Both the position numbers and the translations under genes were made by a program. A stretch of DNA of 64,000 nt from Maribellus comscasis (lineage in GTDB: Bacteria > Bacteroidota > Bacteroidia > Bacteroidales > Prolixibacteraceae): positions 4,488,001 to 4,552,000 of the forward strand of contig NZ_CP046401.1 of NCBI RefSeq assembly GCF_009762775.1. Direction: 5' to 3'. Positions 17,850-26,515 of this stretch are shown here, one piece after another; positions within the stretch are counted from its first letter, which is position 1; every line of letters begins with the position of its first letter. The notes under the pieces are model-generated. The model made no database searches. It was not told the origin of the DNA and was given only the letters and a program-made list of their open reading frames with translations.

Positions 17850-18248
17850 CTATTTAATTACTGTTCCTTTCGCGCCCCACCAGTAAAATGCGTTCATCCG
17901 CAGCCGGTCTGATTTTACCATTGGGTCTTCCCCTTCCAGTTTTAAAGCTTCATCAACAGTATCAACATCAAAAATTAACAGCCCGCGGTGTTCTCCTCCT
18001 CCTTCAAACGGGCCGGCAACTATAAGTTTTCCTGACTCCGCTAAATTGTTTAAATGAGAAAGGTGTAATTCCTGAAATTGAGCAGCTTCTGTTGAATCTT
18101 TACTTTTTGTTTCGCCACTTTCAAGCAACATAAAAACATATCTTTTCATAGTATATGTTGTATCTCCCTCAGTATGAGAAAATTCGCGTTGGGAAAACGA
18201 AGAAAGTGAGTAAGTTGCCAGAAAAAGGACAAAAAGTACTTTTTTCAT
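17850..18248 (-). CDS. exported YCII-related protein
   Basis: The 132-residue protein has a signal peptide (about 1-20, ending SSFSQ) and a YCII-like dimeric ferredoxin-fold domain: KRYVFMLLESG, LHLSHLNNLAESGKLIVAGPFEGGGEHRGLLIFDVDTVDEALKLEGEDPMV. The conserved His in HLxHL and the GPF motif match the family. YCII proteins are small enzymes or binding proteins of mostly unknown function. It lies 43 bp downstream of msrA and is probably co-transcribed. Confidence 0.8.
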   Translation of the reverse strand: MKKVLFVLFLATYSLSSFSQREFSHTEGDTTYTMKRYVFMLLESGETKSKDSTEAAQFQELHLSHLNNLAESGKLIVAGPFEGGGEHRGLLIFDVDTVDEALKLEGEDPMVKSDRLRMNAFYWWGAKGTVIK

Positions 18249-18291
18249 TGTAAACTGTTTATGCTATCTAATTTAAGAAATATTATTTACA

Positions 18292-18891
18292 TCAGTTTTG
18301 TTTTTTTACCTTGTCTTTAAAAATCTTTTGAAATTTTTCCACTTTTGGTGCAACTACAAACTGGCAATAGGGTTGATTTTTGTTTCTTTCAAAATAGTTG
18401 ATGTGATAGTCTTCTGCAATATAAAATCTCTCAAACAGAGTAACTTCTGTAACAATAGGGGAGTCGTAAACTTTCTCTTTTTCAAATTCCTGAATAATCT
18501 CCTCCGTAATTTTCTTTTGTTCCTGGTTATGATAAAAAACAGCAGAACGATACTGTGTCCCCACATCATTTCCCTGTCGGTTCAGTGTAGTCGGGTCATG
18601 GGTCATAAAAAACACTTCGAGAATTTCTGAAAAGCTTACTTTATCAGGGTCGTAGGTAACCTGAACAACTTCAGCGTGTCCTGTTCTCCCGGTACAAACT
18701 TCTTTATATGAAGGATTTTTGACGTGTCCCCCACTGTACCCCGGTTTTACATCAACAACGCCGTTTAATTGCAAATACACTGCTTCTGTACACCAAAAGC
18801 ATCCTCCGCCAAGCGTAGCTTTTTCTAAATTTTCCGCCATAATTTCCGTTGTAAATAAGAGTAATATCAGTATGACTATTCTTGTTTTCAT
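18292..18891 (-). CDS. msrA: peptide-methionine (S)-S-oxide reductase, exported
   Basis: The 199-residue enzyme has the MsrA signature [12 protein letters not shown] with catalytic Cys31, then [51 protein letters not shown], all diagnostic. It repairs oxidised methionine in proteins. Residues 1-19 form a signal peptide, so it should work in the periplasm. Regeneration could involve exported thioredoxin-fold proteins, of which this window has at least two. Confidence 0.93.
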   Translation of the reverse strand: MKTRIVILILLLFTTEIMAENLEKATLGGGCFWCTEAVYLQLNGVVDVKPGYSGGHVKNPSYKEVCTGRTGHAEVVQVTYDPDKVSFSEILEVFFMTHDPTTLNRQGNDVGTQYRSAVFYHNQEQKKITEEIIQEFEKEKVYDSPIVTEVTLFERFYIAEDYHINYFERNKNQPYCQFVVAPKVEKFQKIFKDKVKKQN

Positions 18892-19077
18892 AAAGTTAAA
18901 TTCATTTCAAAAAGTGTGAATACTTTTTCTGCATAAAAAACAAAATTGTTCTGAGTGGCCTTAAATTGAAACAATACTTGCTTTTTTATCAACAGAAATC
19001 TATTTGTATTCGCCAACTAACTATTGAGCGTTGTTTTTAAGATAACAAATTAGCTTTAAGGATGTTTTTGATTGCAA

Positions 19078-19653
19078 TCAGATCTGATGGCTTTGAAAAA
19101 TAATATATCCATAGAGGGCAAAACGCAGAAATCGGAACAAAGCATATTTCAGGTACCTTTTGGATGGGTATCCCGCGGAACCAATTAATAAGCTAACAGC
19201 CGACCAGGGCAGGGGAGTAAGCGCGGCAACGATTATCAGGAACAGGCCATATTTGTGGATGAGTGGCCATTGTTGGCTAAAGAATTTTTTTCGGATAAAA
19301 CGAAAGCTTGTTTTTTTGAAAAAGAATTGTCCGATTAAAAAAGTGACATATCCCATCATATAGGAGACCACAGCAAAAAAACCGACATTTAAAACATAGT
19401 GAAGAGTGTCGGCTTTGTTAAAAGCCCAAATCATAAAAATCTCAGGAGGAATTACGCCAAAGAAAAATTCCGAAGCAGAGTAAATTAGATAAATTATTTC
19501 AGGCCGGGCATAAAATTGCTGAATCCATTCATCGGAAGCATTTGATAAAACCAGTTTTTTAAATAGAAAATAAGCGGCCAGAAGTAGTGCCATCCAGGCC
19601 AAACCTTTTAATCCATTTTTTATTAAGAATTGAATACGCGGACTGATTTTCAT
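19078..19653 (-). CDS. DedA/VTT-domain membrane protein
   Basis: The 191-residue integral membrane protein has about five hydrophobic segments. The C-terminal part LTPLPWSAVSLLIGSAGYPSKRYLKYALFRFLRFALYG matches the VTT (SNARE-associated/DedA) pattern, in which a conserved Pro-rich turn and a Gly-x-x-(x)-R segment form a re-entrant loop. DedA-like proteins act as lipid scramblases or flippases and affect membrane potential. The region in front of the start (19654-20027) has no clear promoter. Confidence 0.65.
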   Translation of the reverse strand: MKISPRIQFLIKNGLKGLAWMALLLAAYFLFKKLVLSNASDEWIQQFYARPEIIYLIYSASEFFFGVIPPEIFMIWAFNKADTLHYVLNVGFFAVVSYMMGYVTFLIGQFFFKKTSFRFIRKKFFSQQWPLIHKYGLFLIIVAALTPLPWSAVSLLIGSAGYPSKRYLKYALFRFLRFALYGYIIFQSHQI

Positions 19654-20027
19654 ACAATAATTCCGATTTATCGAACAACGAAGTTATAACATTTTTTAGA
19701 ACTGAAAGTTTTGTCTTTTTTGCTGCGTTAAATTTGTTTAAGTATCGTCCTTTACCCGGTTTATTGGTTCTTTGTCTCAGATTTAGATGCCTGATTGTAA
19801 AACTTCACTGCTCTTTACAAATTACCGGTTGGAACTTTACGCCGATAGTACCCATCTTTTTTATATCGATTAACAATGCAAAATTAATATGTCCCCGTTG
19901 CTTAAATTTGAACAATTATGGCATTTTAACAGAAATGTATTTTAGTTGCGGGAGGTAGTTATGTCGAAATTTTGAAGGACTCAACTTTGGATACTCCATA
20001 TTTACACCAATGATTGGTATTTGTCGG
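19654..20027. other. intergenic region without recognised gene
   Basis: This 374-bp stretch separates two minus-strand genes. The minus strand has two short open segments broken by stops around 19920 and 19820, with amino-acid composition that is not clearly non-coding, so a decayed small gene cannot be excluded. I find no family match, convincing hairpin or promoter with correct spacing. Confidence 0.4.
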
Positions 20028-21356
20028 CTAATTCCAATCTTTTTGTAAAACAAAATTTGAAATATCGGTAAGTTGCTGTTCGCTTAGATTAGGAAAACCT
20101 GTCATTGCAGGGTAATCCATCCTTTTTCTTCCGGGCTTTTTTATCCACTGTTTTAGTCCTTCGATGTTTCCGTCGTATACGGGAGCAGCTTCCGCCATCG
20201 ATGGCCCTACCAAACGCGTATTTGCAGCATGACAAACTGCGCAGTTGTTTTTAAAAAGCTCTTCACCCGGGGTGATTGCTCCTTCCTTTGTTTCAACTGA
20301 TGGCATTAAAACATTTTCATGTGCCTTTTTTACGGCTCCCCAGTGTGCAGCGGTCCGTTCTGCCATCATCGTTTTATGGGTTTTTAATGCCGATTCACGA
20401 TACATGTGTCGTCCTGTTCCCATAAATGCCACGAGAATGGTGAATAAACCCAAAATAAGATAAAAACGTCTGCCAATTGTTTCATTTTGTTTTATCACCT
20501 TCCAAAGCTGCAAAAGAATAATAACAGCCACTGTTACACCTGCCAGAATTACCCAGAATAATCCCCATGTTACTCCTTTTGTGGGTAAGGTTAAAAATAG
20601 AAGCGGTCCGAAAATAAACTGAAACCCCGTGGCAGCGAGCGCCAGTGTCAGCATACTTTTTCGCAAATCAGCTTTTGTTATGTGTTCGAACTTCGATTCT
20701 GTATTGTAACTTTTTCTTCCAAAATAAACCGCCAGGAACACGCCGGTTATTGCAAGGCAGGCGGTTATAAAATGGAAATATCGTGGAAACACATTGGGCA
20801 GCGTGAGGGCACTAAAAAATCCCTGTACCTCACCCCATTTTTCGGGAAAAAGCATCAGGTTAATGTTCGTTAAAAATATAAATGGAATCATTAGAAAACT
20901 AAAAACACCAAGTGCAAGAATACTGAGGTGCAGGGTTTTGTTTTCGGCCAGCTTGTCCCAGGAATATTTGTGAAGGTATATCAGCAGAAAAGCGACGGAA
21001 ACCCATGGAACAATTGATATCCACATGTTTCCGGTTAAAGCATTTGATGAATAGAAATACAAGGTATAAAGAACGTTTATCGATAGTAAAGGTGCAACTC
21101 CTAAAACTACTGCCAGACTTTTATTTACCGTAATTGTTGCAGCAATTTCGCGGGCTAGTTTGTCGTCGTCTTTGTTTTTTAAACCTTTCCACTCATACCA
21201 AAAAGTAAGAATACTTCCACCCACCATCAGATTGATAAAAAGTATGTGCAGAAGAAATGAAAAAATTAAAATAGCTACCAATATCCATTCGGGCAGTGGC
21301 AGTGGCAGAGGAATATCCTTGGGAACGGGTATTTGTGTAATTACAGCATTTATCAT
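20028..21356 (-). CDS. cytochrome bd-like membrane subunit with C-terminal c-type haem (subunit II)
   Basis: The 442-residue protein has about eight membrane helices followed by a cytochrome c domain with CAVCH at 372-376. Its first helix, HILFINLMVGGSILTFW (from His37), is followed by YEWKG and is similar in pattern to the first helix of the upstream gene product. A further His/Arg cluster GTGRHMYRE ends the last helix (312-321), where a haem ligand would be plausible. The C-terminal domain faces the periplasm. It begins 21 bp after the stop of subunit I and certainly forms a complex with it. Assignment to the c-haem-containing branch of the cytochrome bd superfamily is my inference. Confidence 0.6.
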   Translation of the reverse strand: MINAVITQIPVPKDIPLPLPLPEWILVAILIFSFLLHILFINLMVGGSILTFWYEWKGLKNKDDDKLAREIAATITVNKSLAVVLGVAPLLSINVLYTLYFYSSNALTGNMWISIVPWVSVAFLLIYLHKYSWDKLAENKTLHLSILALGVFSFLMIPFIFLTNINLMLFPEKWGEVQGFFSALTLPNVFPRYFHFITACLAITGVFLAVYFGRKSYNTESKFEHITKADLRKSMLTLALAATGFQFIFGPLLFLTLPTKGVTWGLFWVILAGVTVAVIILLQLWKVIKQNETIGRRFYLILGLFTILVAFMGTGRHMYRESALKTHKTMMAERTAAHWGAVKKAHENVLMPSVETKEGAITPGEELFKNNCAVCHAANTRLVGPSMAEAAPVYDGNIEGLKQWIKKPGRKRMDYPAMTGFPNLSEQQLTDISNFVLQKDWN

Positions 21357-21377
21357 GGTTGATTTGGTTTTATCCGG

Positions 21378-22793
21378 TTAGTATTTGATTTCTTTTACAT
21401 CTACGCCTTTAATTTGCGGACCTTCTAGTGGTTCAGGCTCAGCCTGCTGGTGCTGGATATACCAGGCAAGCGCATCCAGCTCCTTGTCGTTGCCCGGGAA
21501 TGGCGGCATGTAGTACCTCACATTATGCATCGATTTCATGTAAGCTTTCATCGCTTCCACATTTAAAGGATTTTCTGTGCCGTACATTCTTTCGAAACGG
21601 TTAACTACCGAATTTACACCGTGTGTTGTGTGACAACGGGTACAGGCCAGGTTAAAAACTTCTTCTCCGGCTTTTAACCTATTTGCGTCTGTTATTTCTG
21701 AAACGGATGAGTAAGGCGAATTTTTTAATAATCCGGTTTGCTGATATAAGGGATATTCCTCAACCAATATTCCATTGGCATACATGTAATCGCCAATAAC
21801 ATAAGGTTTTCGTATGAATTCGCGTAAACGTTCAAAGGTTCCTAAAAACAGGATGGAGGCAACTACAGGAATAAATAAAAGGTGTTTAGGCAAGCGCCTG
21901 GGTGCAAATGTTCCGAGAATACTTACTGCAAAACCAATGGAAACCACCACAATCATTACCGTTAAAAGTGAATCGTACCAGTCCTGAAATTGTTGGGTTC
22001 CAAGTGCAACAGGCAGATTTCCAATCATTGATCTGGGAATAAACCAATAATAAATAAAAGCTCCTGCAGCCGCAACAGGGGTCCAAAGCAATATCCAGAA
22101 TGAAAGGTTTTTAAGCAGGCCGGGACGATATGGATGGCCTCTTTTCAGGATGTAAGCAGTTATCAGAAGTGCTATACAACCTGCCATCATCATCGCAATC
22201 GGGGTGCGGAAAATAAGTTGCGGGAAATATATTGGGTTGGTAAAACCACTAAACAATGTTTTATGATTTATCCAACTTCCCGGATCCATCATAAAACCGA
22301 GAATAGCAACAATAATAGCCATGGTAAGCCAGGAAAAAATACTCAGCCAAAGCCCAAATAAAATATGTTTTCTTTTTCGTTTTGGATTTTCATTGGAGCG
22401 TTTCCAGGTAAGAAAATAGATCATAATAAATACAACTTCCAGTACAAAAATGATCCACTCTGTAAACCAGGCAAAATAGAATACCCGGATTAAACTGCCA
22501 AGCGATGCCGGATTGGCAAGTGATGCAGCAAACCAAATTCCAACACCAGTCAATGCACCTACTGTTGTTGTGATTATAAAAGCGGTAAAAAGCAGCTTTC
22601 TTGCGGTTTCGTCCCAGGCTGCTCCCTCTTCAGGATTTACTTGTTTTTTCTGATATCCCCTGAATTCCAGAAATGTAACCAACGGGGCAAATCCCACAGC
22701 CAGTGAGTGGTTGATTACAACATGTAAAATGGCAATTAAGGCAACCAGCAAACGGTTCCCCATAAAATCGAGATGAAATAGCGGAAAATCCAT
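21378..22793 (-). CDS. CydA-like membrane subunit with C-terminal c-type haem (subunit I)
   Basis: The 471-residue protein has about eight helices and a C-terminal cytochrome c domain with CTRCH at 384-388. Helix I carries His24 and His29 (LHVVINHSLAVGF). The segment FTEWIIFVLEVVFIMIYFLTW (110-130), with Glu112 and Glu119, resembles the CydA helix that carries the paired glutamates near haem d/b595. The CydA signature GRQPW and the quinol loop are missing, and the helix MMMAG (201-205) has no histidine where CydA has the haem b558 ligand. This fits a bd-type oxygen reductase relative that takes electrons through haem c rather than directly from quinol. Confidence 0.6.
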   Translation of the reverse strand: MDFPLFHLDFMGNRLLVALIAILHVVINHSLAVGFAPLVTFLEFRGYQKKQVNPEEGAAWDETARKLLFTAFIITTTVGALTGVGIWFAASLANPASLGSLIRVFYFAWFTEWIIFVLEVVFIMIYFLTWKRSNENPKRKRKHILFGLWLSIFSWLTMAIIVAILGFMMDPGSWINHKTLFSGFTNPIYFPQLIFRTPIAMMMAGCIALLITAYILKRGHPYRPGLLKNLSFWILLWTPVAAAGAFIYYWFIPRSMIGNLPVALGTQQFQDWYDSLLTVMIVVVSIGFAVSILGTFAPRRLPKHLLFIPVVASILFLGTFERLREFIRKPYVIGDYMYANGILVEEYPLYQQTGLLKNSPYSSVSEITDANRLKAGEEVFNLACTRCHTTHGVNSVVNRFERMYGTENPLNVEAMKAYMKSMHNVRYYMPPFPGNDKELDALAWYIQHQQAEPEPLEGPQIKGVDVKEIKY

Positions 22794-22911
22794 TAATTAG
22801 CAATTTTTGATTTTGCTATAAAATATACTAATAATTTTTCTCCTAATAAATAGATTGTCTGTTTTTGTTTTAATCTTTTGTTCTTAATGCTGTTCTGAAG
22901 ATTTTTAAATG

Positions 22912-24027
22912 TCAGTTCAAAAGTGTTTTTAATTCGCGGATTAAGATTTCGATATCCTCTTGGTTATTGAAAATACTTGTTGAAATCCGAACTCCTTCAC
23001 CTCGCGCCGAAACGATAATATTTTTTTTGGAAAGTTCTTCTACTATCCTTTTTGCATTTGGAACTCGCGCTATTAAAATTCCGGATCGGTGTTTATCTTC
23101 GGTTTGGCAGATAACCCCGACATCTATTTTTGTGAGTTCATCTTCCAGAAAATGATTAAGAAACAACACCCGGTTAACTACATTTTCAGCACCAATTTTT
23201 TTGAACATTTCAAGCGCTCCTCCCAAAGCAAAAATATTTGGGAAATGCGGGCACCCTGATTCGATCACCGATGCTTCGTTTTTTAAATCGAGGTCGGTAT
23301 TATCCATTTTTTCCGGTTCTTTTACACTTCTCCAGCCGGCAAACGGGAAATCCTCTTTTTTTAACCATTTTTTATTGATATATAAACCTCCGATTCCGTA
23401 ACCTGCAGTCGCCCATTTTAATCCGGTAAACATCAGAAAATCGATATTGCATTTTTTTACATCAACCGGAAAGATCCCCAATGCTTGTGTTGCATTCACT
23501 ACAAAAATGAGGTTTTTCCTTTTACAAAGTTTCCCTAATGCTTCTAAATCCTGTCGAAAACCGGTTTTATACTGAACATAGCTTGTCATAAGAATTTTGA
23601 CATCCGGTGTGATTGCTTTTTCAATTTCATTTAAAGGAAAAGCATTTTCAACCGGTTCTGCAAATTTTATTTCAGCCTTCTGATTCAACCAGGGAAAAGT
23701 AGTCGATGGAAATTCGTCACGCATGGTAAGAACGGTTCCTTTATTTTTCAGGAATTGCGCAACAAGGTTCATTCCATGTGACGTGTTGGTGGTAAATCCG
23801 ATTTCTACTTTTTCTGCACCGATAAAACCAGCAAGGTTACTCCGTATTTTTTCTGTTCTTTCCAGCCACGTGTCCCAGTAGGTATCACCAAATTCAAGCA
23901 TTTCATCATAGAAGCGTTTCCCTTCAGTGGCAGCACTATTTGAAACCGGAGAACCTCCTGCCGGATTCAGATAGACATATTTTTTACAAACAGGGAACTC
24001 TTCTCTGACTTTATTCCAGTTGACCAT
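22912..24027 (-). CDS. class V aminotransferase-fold PLP enzyme
   Basis: The 371-residue protein is a fold-type I PLP enzyme related to cysteine desulfurases and isopenicillin-N epimerase. The N-terminus has YVYLNPAGGSPVS, then GFTTNTSHGMNLVAQFL, VNATQALGIFPVDVKKCNIDFL with the PLP-pyridine aspartate replaced in part (VNATQALG where the family has D[AG]xQ), and the Schiff-base lysine in FTGLKWATAGYGIGGLYI. The C-terminus has GVRISTSIFNNQEDIE. No desulfurase active-site cysteine loop is obvious. The substrate cannot be predicted. A terminator-like hairpin upstream (24091-24116) isolates it from the lyase gene. Confidence 0.75.
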   Translation of the reverse strand: MVNWNKVREEFPVCKKYVYLNPAGGSPVSNSAATEGKRFYDEMLEFGDTYWDTWLERTEKIRSNLAGFIGAEKVEIGFTTNTSHGMNLVAQFLKNKGTVLTMRDEFPSTTFPWLNQKAEIKFAEPVENAFPLNEIEKAITPDVKILMTSYVQYKTGFRQDLEALGKLCKRKNLIFVVNATQALGIFPVDVKKCNIDFLMFTGLKWATAGYGIGGLYINKKWLKKEDFPFAGWRSVKEPEKMDNTDLDLKNEASVIESGCPHFPNIFALGGALEMFKKIGAENVVNRVLFLNHFLEDELTKIDVGVICQTEDKHRSGILIARVPNAKRIVEELSKKNIIVSARGEGVRISTSIFNNQEDIEILIRELKTLLN

Positions 24028-24090
24028 AACTTGATTTAGTTTTAAATTGAACGATTAAATGATGATAAAAATAAATGATATTTTTTTATG

Positions 24091-24116
24091 AAAAAAGGGA
24101 ATCATTTCTGATTCCC
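24091..24116 (-). terminator. intrinsic terminator of the beta-eliminating lyase gene
   Basis: On the minus strand an 8-bp perfect stem (24116-24109 with 24104-24097) with a four-base loop is followed by six T (24096-24091). It lies 47 bases after the stop at 24163. Confidence 0.85.
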
Positions 24117-24162
24117 CCTGATTTTATAATAAATGGTTTTTGGTTGAATTTCTTCCGGTTTT

Positions 24163-25623
24163 CTACAAAGAATCTCCAAAATCTTCTTTGAATTTTGCCA
24201 TTAATTTTTCAGGCCAGTCGCCTATTGCTTCCAGTCTTCCCATAAAGAAACGCAGCAACGGCGGCTCTTCTATCCATTGTAAGCCGCCTACCAGTTCTCG
24301 GTTGTCGAAAAGCCATTTTACGCGGTCGACTACAAACATGGTTTGTGAAAGAGTAAACACACGCCGTGGGAATGCCAAACGAAGCAATTCAACATCGGCG
24401 AGAACATCATCGCCGTTTTCATCGCGTACACTTGAAATAGTTCCCCTTTCCATCCCGCGAATTCCTGAAATAATATATAATGCTGAGGCTAAGGCTCCTG
24501 CAGGATATTCCTGTTGCGGAACATGGGGCAAAAATCCCATTGCATCGATATGGCAACCCAGTGCTCCGGCTGGTGTAATTACCGGTACACCTGCTTTGTC
24601 GAGGTTGTCAACGGCATATTTGATAAACGATGGCGACTGACTTATTACTGTATCGTCGCAGGTTTCTTTTAAGCCCACCGCCATGGCTTCAATTTCGCGA
24701 ACCGACATACCGCCATATGTGAGGAATCCTTCGTACAGTACCAGCAGATCGCGCATTTTTAAATACAGGTCTTTACTGTTTGTTAAAATTCCACCACCAC
24801 GTGTTGAACTTACTTTACGGCTTGAGAAGTAGACCAAATCGGCGTATCCGCACATCTCCAGCAGGATATCTTTTATTTCGGCATTTTTAAATTCTTCTTC
24901 GCGTTGTTTAATAAAGTATGCATTTTCACCAATTAAACTGGCGTCGAGTACCATCATTGTATCATTCTGATCACAAATGGCTTTTACATCGCGCATATTT
25001 TGCATTGAAAATGGTTGCCCGCCAATCAGATTCGTCGATGCTTCCATTCTGACAAAAGCTACTTTATCTTTACCGTATTTTTCAAAAACGGCTTTTAGTT
25101 TGTCAATGTCTATATTTCCTTTAAATGGCTTTGTACTTTTTATATCAAGCGCGTCATCTTTATATATTTCCAATACTTTACCTCCGTTCAGTTCCATGTG
25201 TTCTTTGGTTGTGGTAAAGTGGTAATTCATAGGAATTACTTCGCCTTTTTTTATAAAAACCTGTGATACAATGTTTTCGGCGGCACGTCCCTGGTGAACC
25301 GGTAAAACATAGTGTTTTCCAAAAACCTCACGGGCAGCTTCTTCCATACGGTAGAAACTTTGCGATCCTGCATAGGCATCGTCGGCCTGCAACATAGAAG
25401 ATACCTGATTGTCACTCATTGCATTGGTTCCGGAGTCGGTAAGCATATCGAGGAAGATATCTTTTGTATTTAAGAGGAATGTATTAAATCCCGCTTCTTC
25501 AACGGCTACTTTTCTTTCTTCAATAGGTCTCAAAAATAATTTTTGTACGATTCGTACTTTGTGTAGTTCCAAAGGAATCTGTTCGCCACTGTAGAATTTA
25601 ACGGCACTGCTTTGGTTTGTCAT
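24163..25623 (-). CDS. tryptophanase / tyrosine phenol-lyase family beta-eliminating lyase, divergent
   Basis: The 486-residue protein is full length for the TnaA/TPL family. Conserved segments include NTFLLNTKDIFLDMLTDSG (47-65), DAYAGSQSFY (Tyr84 matches the general acid), VHQGRAAENI, FTTTKEH, TNLIGGQPFSMQNMR and FPRRVFT, the substrate carboxylate arginine. The Schiff-base lysine is Lys270 in FSSRKVSS; its normal Lys neighbour is Arg269. MERG (391-394) and FF (459-460) match the TPL pattern rather than tryptophanase. However, the arginine that contacts the PLP 3'-oxygen (TPL Arg217) is Leu230 here. It should cleave an amino acid to pyruvate and ammonia; which one is uncertain. It is monocistronic. 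Confidence 0.82.
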   Translation of the reverse strand: MTNQSSAVKFYSGEQIPLELHKVRIVQKLFLRPIEERKVAVEEAGFNTFLLNTKDIFLDMLTDSGTNAMSDNQVSSMLQADDAYAGSQSFYRMEEAAREVFGKHYVLPVHQGRAAENIVSQVFIKKGEVIPMNYHFTTTKEHMELNGGKVLEIYKDDALDIKSTKPFKGNIDIDKLKAVFEKYGKDKVAFVRMEASTNLIGGQPFSMQNMRDVKAICDQNDTMMVLDASLIGENAYFIKQREEEFKNAEIKDILLEMCGYADLVYFSSRKVSSTRGGGILTNSKDLYLKMRDLLVLYEGFLTYGGMSVREIEAMAVGLKETCDDTVISQSPSFIKYAVDNLDKAGVPVITPAGALGCHIDAMGFLPHVPQQEYPAGALASALYIISGIRGMERGTISSVRDENGDDVLADVELLRLAFPRRVFTLSQTMFVVDRVKWLFDNRELVGGLQWIEEPPLLRFFMGRLEAIGDWPEKLMAKFKEDFGDSL

Positions 25624-25817
25624 TTTTTACTGGTTTATAGTTTCAATTTAAAAATTTTCTAAAAATAAAATCTTCAAATTGAAATCAGCATTTTTTTACG
25701 GAGATGTTTGTCACTTTTTGAATATTTATAATTATTCAAAATAACAGCGCTTTTAATGACATTGAAAGTAAGTTTTGAAACAAAGACGGTTATAGTCCGC
25801 TATGCCGTTTTTGTGAT

Positions 25818-26414
25818 TTAAATGCGATTATGAATTTCTGGTATTTCAGATGTTTCTATTAACTTCTGCCAGATGGAAGAGAATTCTGTGCCGTCGGGCA
25901 TAATTGTATTTTTTAAACTTTTTACCGATTTAAGCTGATGAAGATCAATTTTTGCCCATTTTAAATTGGCATTGGTAAAATCTGCATTTGTTAAGTTTGC
26001 ATTTTCCAAACGAGCATTTTTTAAATTTGCTCCTGTCAATATCGAATTTTGGAGATTTGTTTGAGCCAATATACAACTTGTCAGTTCAGCATTTGTGAAA
26101 TTTGTTTCTGAAAGGTCTGCTTTCCAAAAATCAACCTGGTACAAATGCGCATTGGTGAAATTTGCATTTTTTAATTTTGTACTCCAAAAACAAATTCGTG
26201 AGAGTATTATACTATTTAATTCGGCATTTTCCAGAAAACTATTTCTTAAATCAAGTGGCGACTTTATATTTAGTTTTGAAAAATGAAATAATTTAACACA
26301 GAGTAATTCGCATGTGTTGGAATTCTCCCTTTGTTTTATTAAGTCAATTTCTTCCTGAATCTTTTCAGCTTTTGAAGAATAAATGCCCCTTTTTATTTTT
26401 GAGAATAATTTCAT
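25818..26414 (-). CDS. pentapeptide-repeat protein
   Basis: The 198-residue protein has an N-terminal helical segment (about 1-40) and then pentapeptide repeats of the A(N/D)LxN type from about 60 to 165: FLENAELNSI, LKNANFTNAHLYQVDFWKADLSETNFTNAELTS, LTGANLKNARLENANLTNADFTNANLKWA. Such repeats form a right-handed quadrilateral beta helix. Some members mimic DNA and protect gyrase, but most have no known role and nothing here points to gyrase. It lies 101 bp downstream of the response-regulator gene and has its own promoter. Confidence 0.9.
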   Translation of the reverse strand: MKLFSKIKRGIYSSKAEKIQEEIDLIKQRENSNTCELLCVKLFHFSKLNIKSPLDLRNSFLENAELNSIILSRICFWSTKLKNANFTNAHLYQVDFWKADLSETNFTNAELTSCILAQTNLQNSILTGANLKNARLENANLTNADFTNANLKWAKIDLHQLKSVKSLKNTIMPDGTEFSSIWQKLIETSEIPEIHNRI

Positions 26415-26442
26415 CTTTAGTTAGTCATGGTCTAAGGAAAAG

Positions 26443-26472
26443 CAAAAGTATTCATAGGAAACGTTTTCTGAA
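26443..26472 (-). promoter_or_regulatory. promoter of the pentapeptide-repeat gene (TTC-N19-TACTTTTG)
   Basis: On the minus strand TTC (26472-26470), a 19-base spacer and TACTTTTG (26450-26443) match the Bacteroidota promoter with one change in the -33 element. The start codon is at 26414, giving a leader of about 22 bases. Confidence 0.6.
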
Positions 26473-26515
26473 ATAACGTAAAAACGTGATTTTTTGATCT
26501 GGCTTAACAATTATG

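Noticed and set aside
19734-19958. 74-codon open frame on the plus strand with CPRC-like cysteines
   Set aside because: It has no family match, no promoter or ribosome context and lies in a region where both strands have short open segments; cysteine spacing alone is not evidence of a zinc protein.
19654-20027. Possible decayed transposase or small gene on the minus strand
   Set aside because: Two in-frame stops and no recognisable catalytic or zinc motif; no terminal inverted repeats or target duplication are visible.
25787-25815. Bulged hairpin followed by T on the plus strand near the pentapeptide gene end
   Set aside because: No plus-strand gene ends there, and on the minus strand the T tract is missing.
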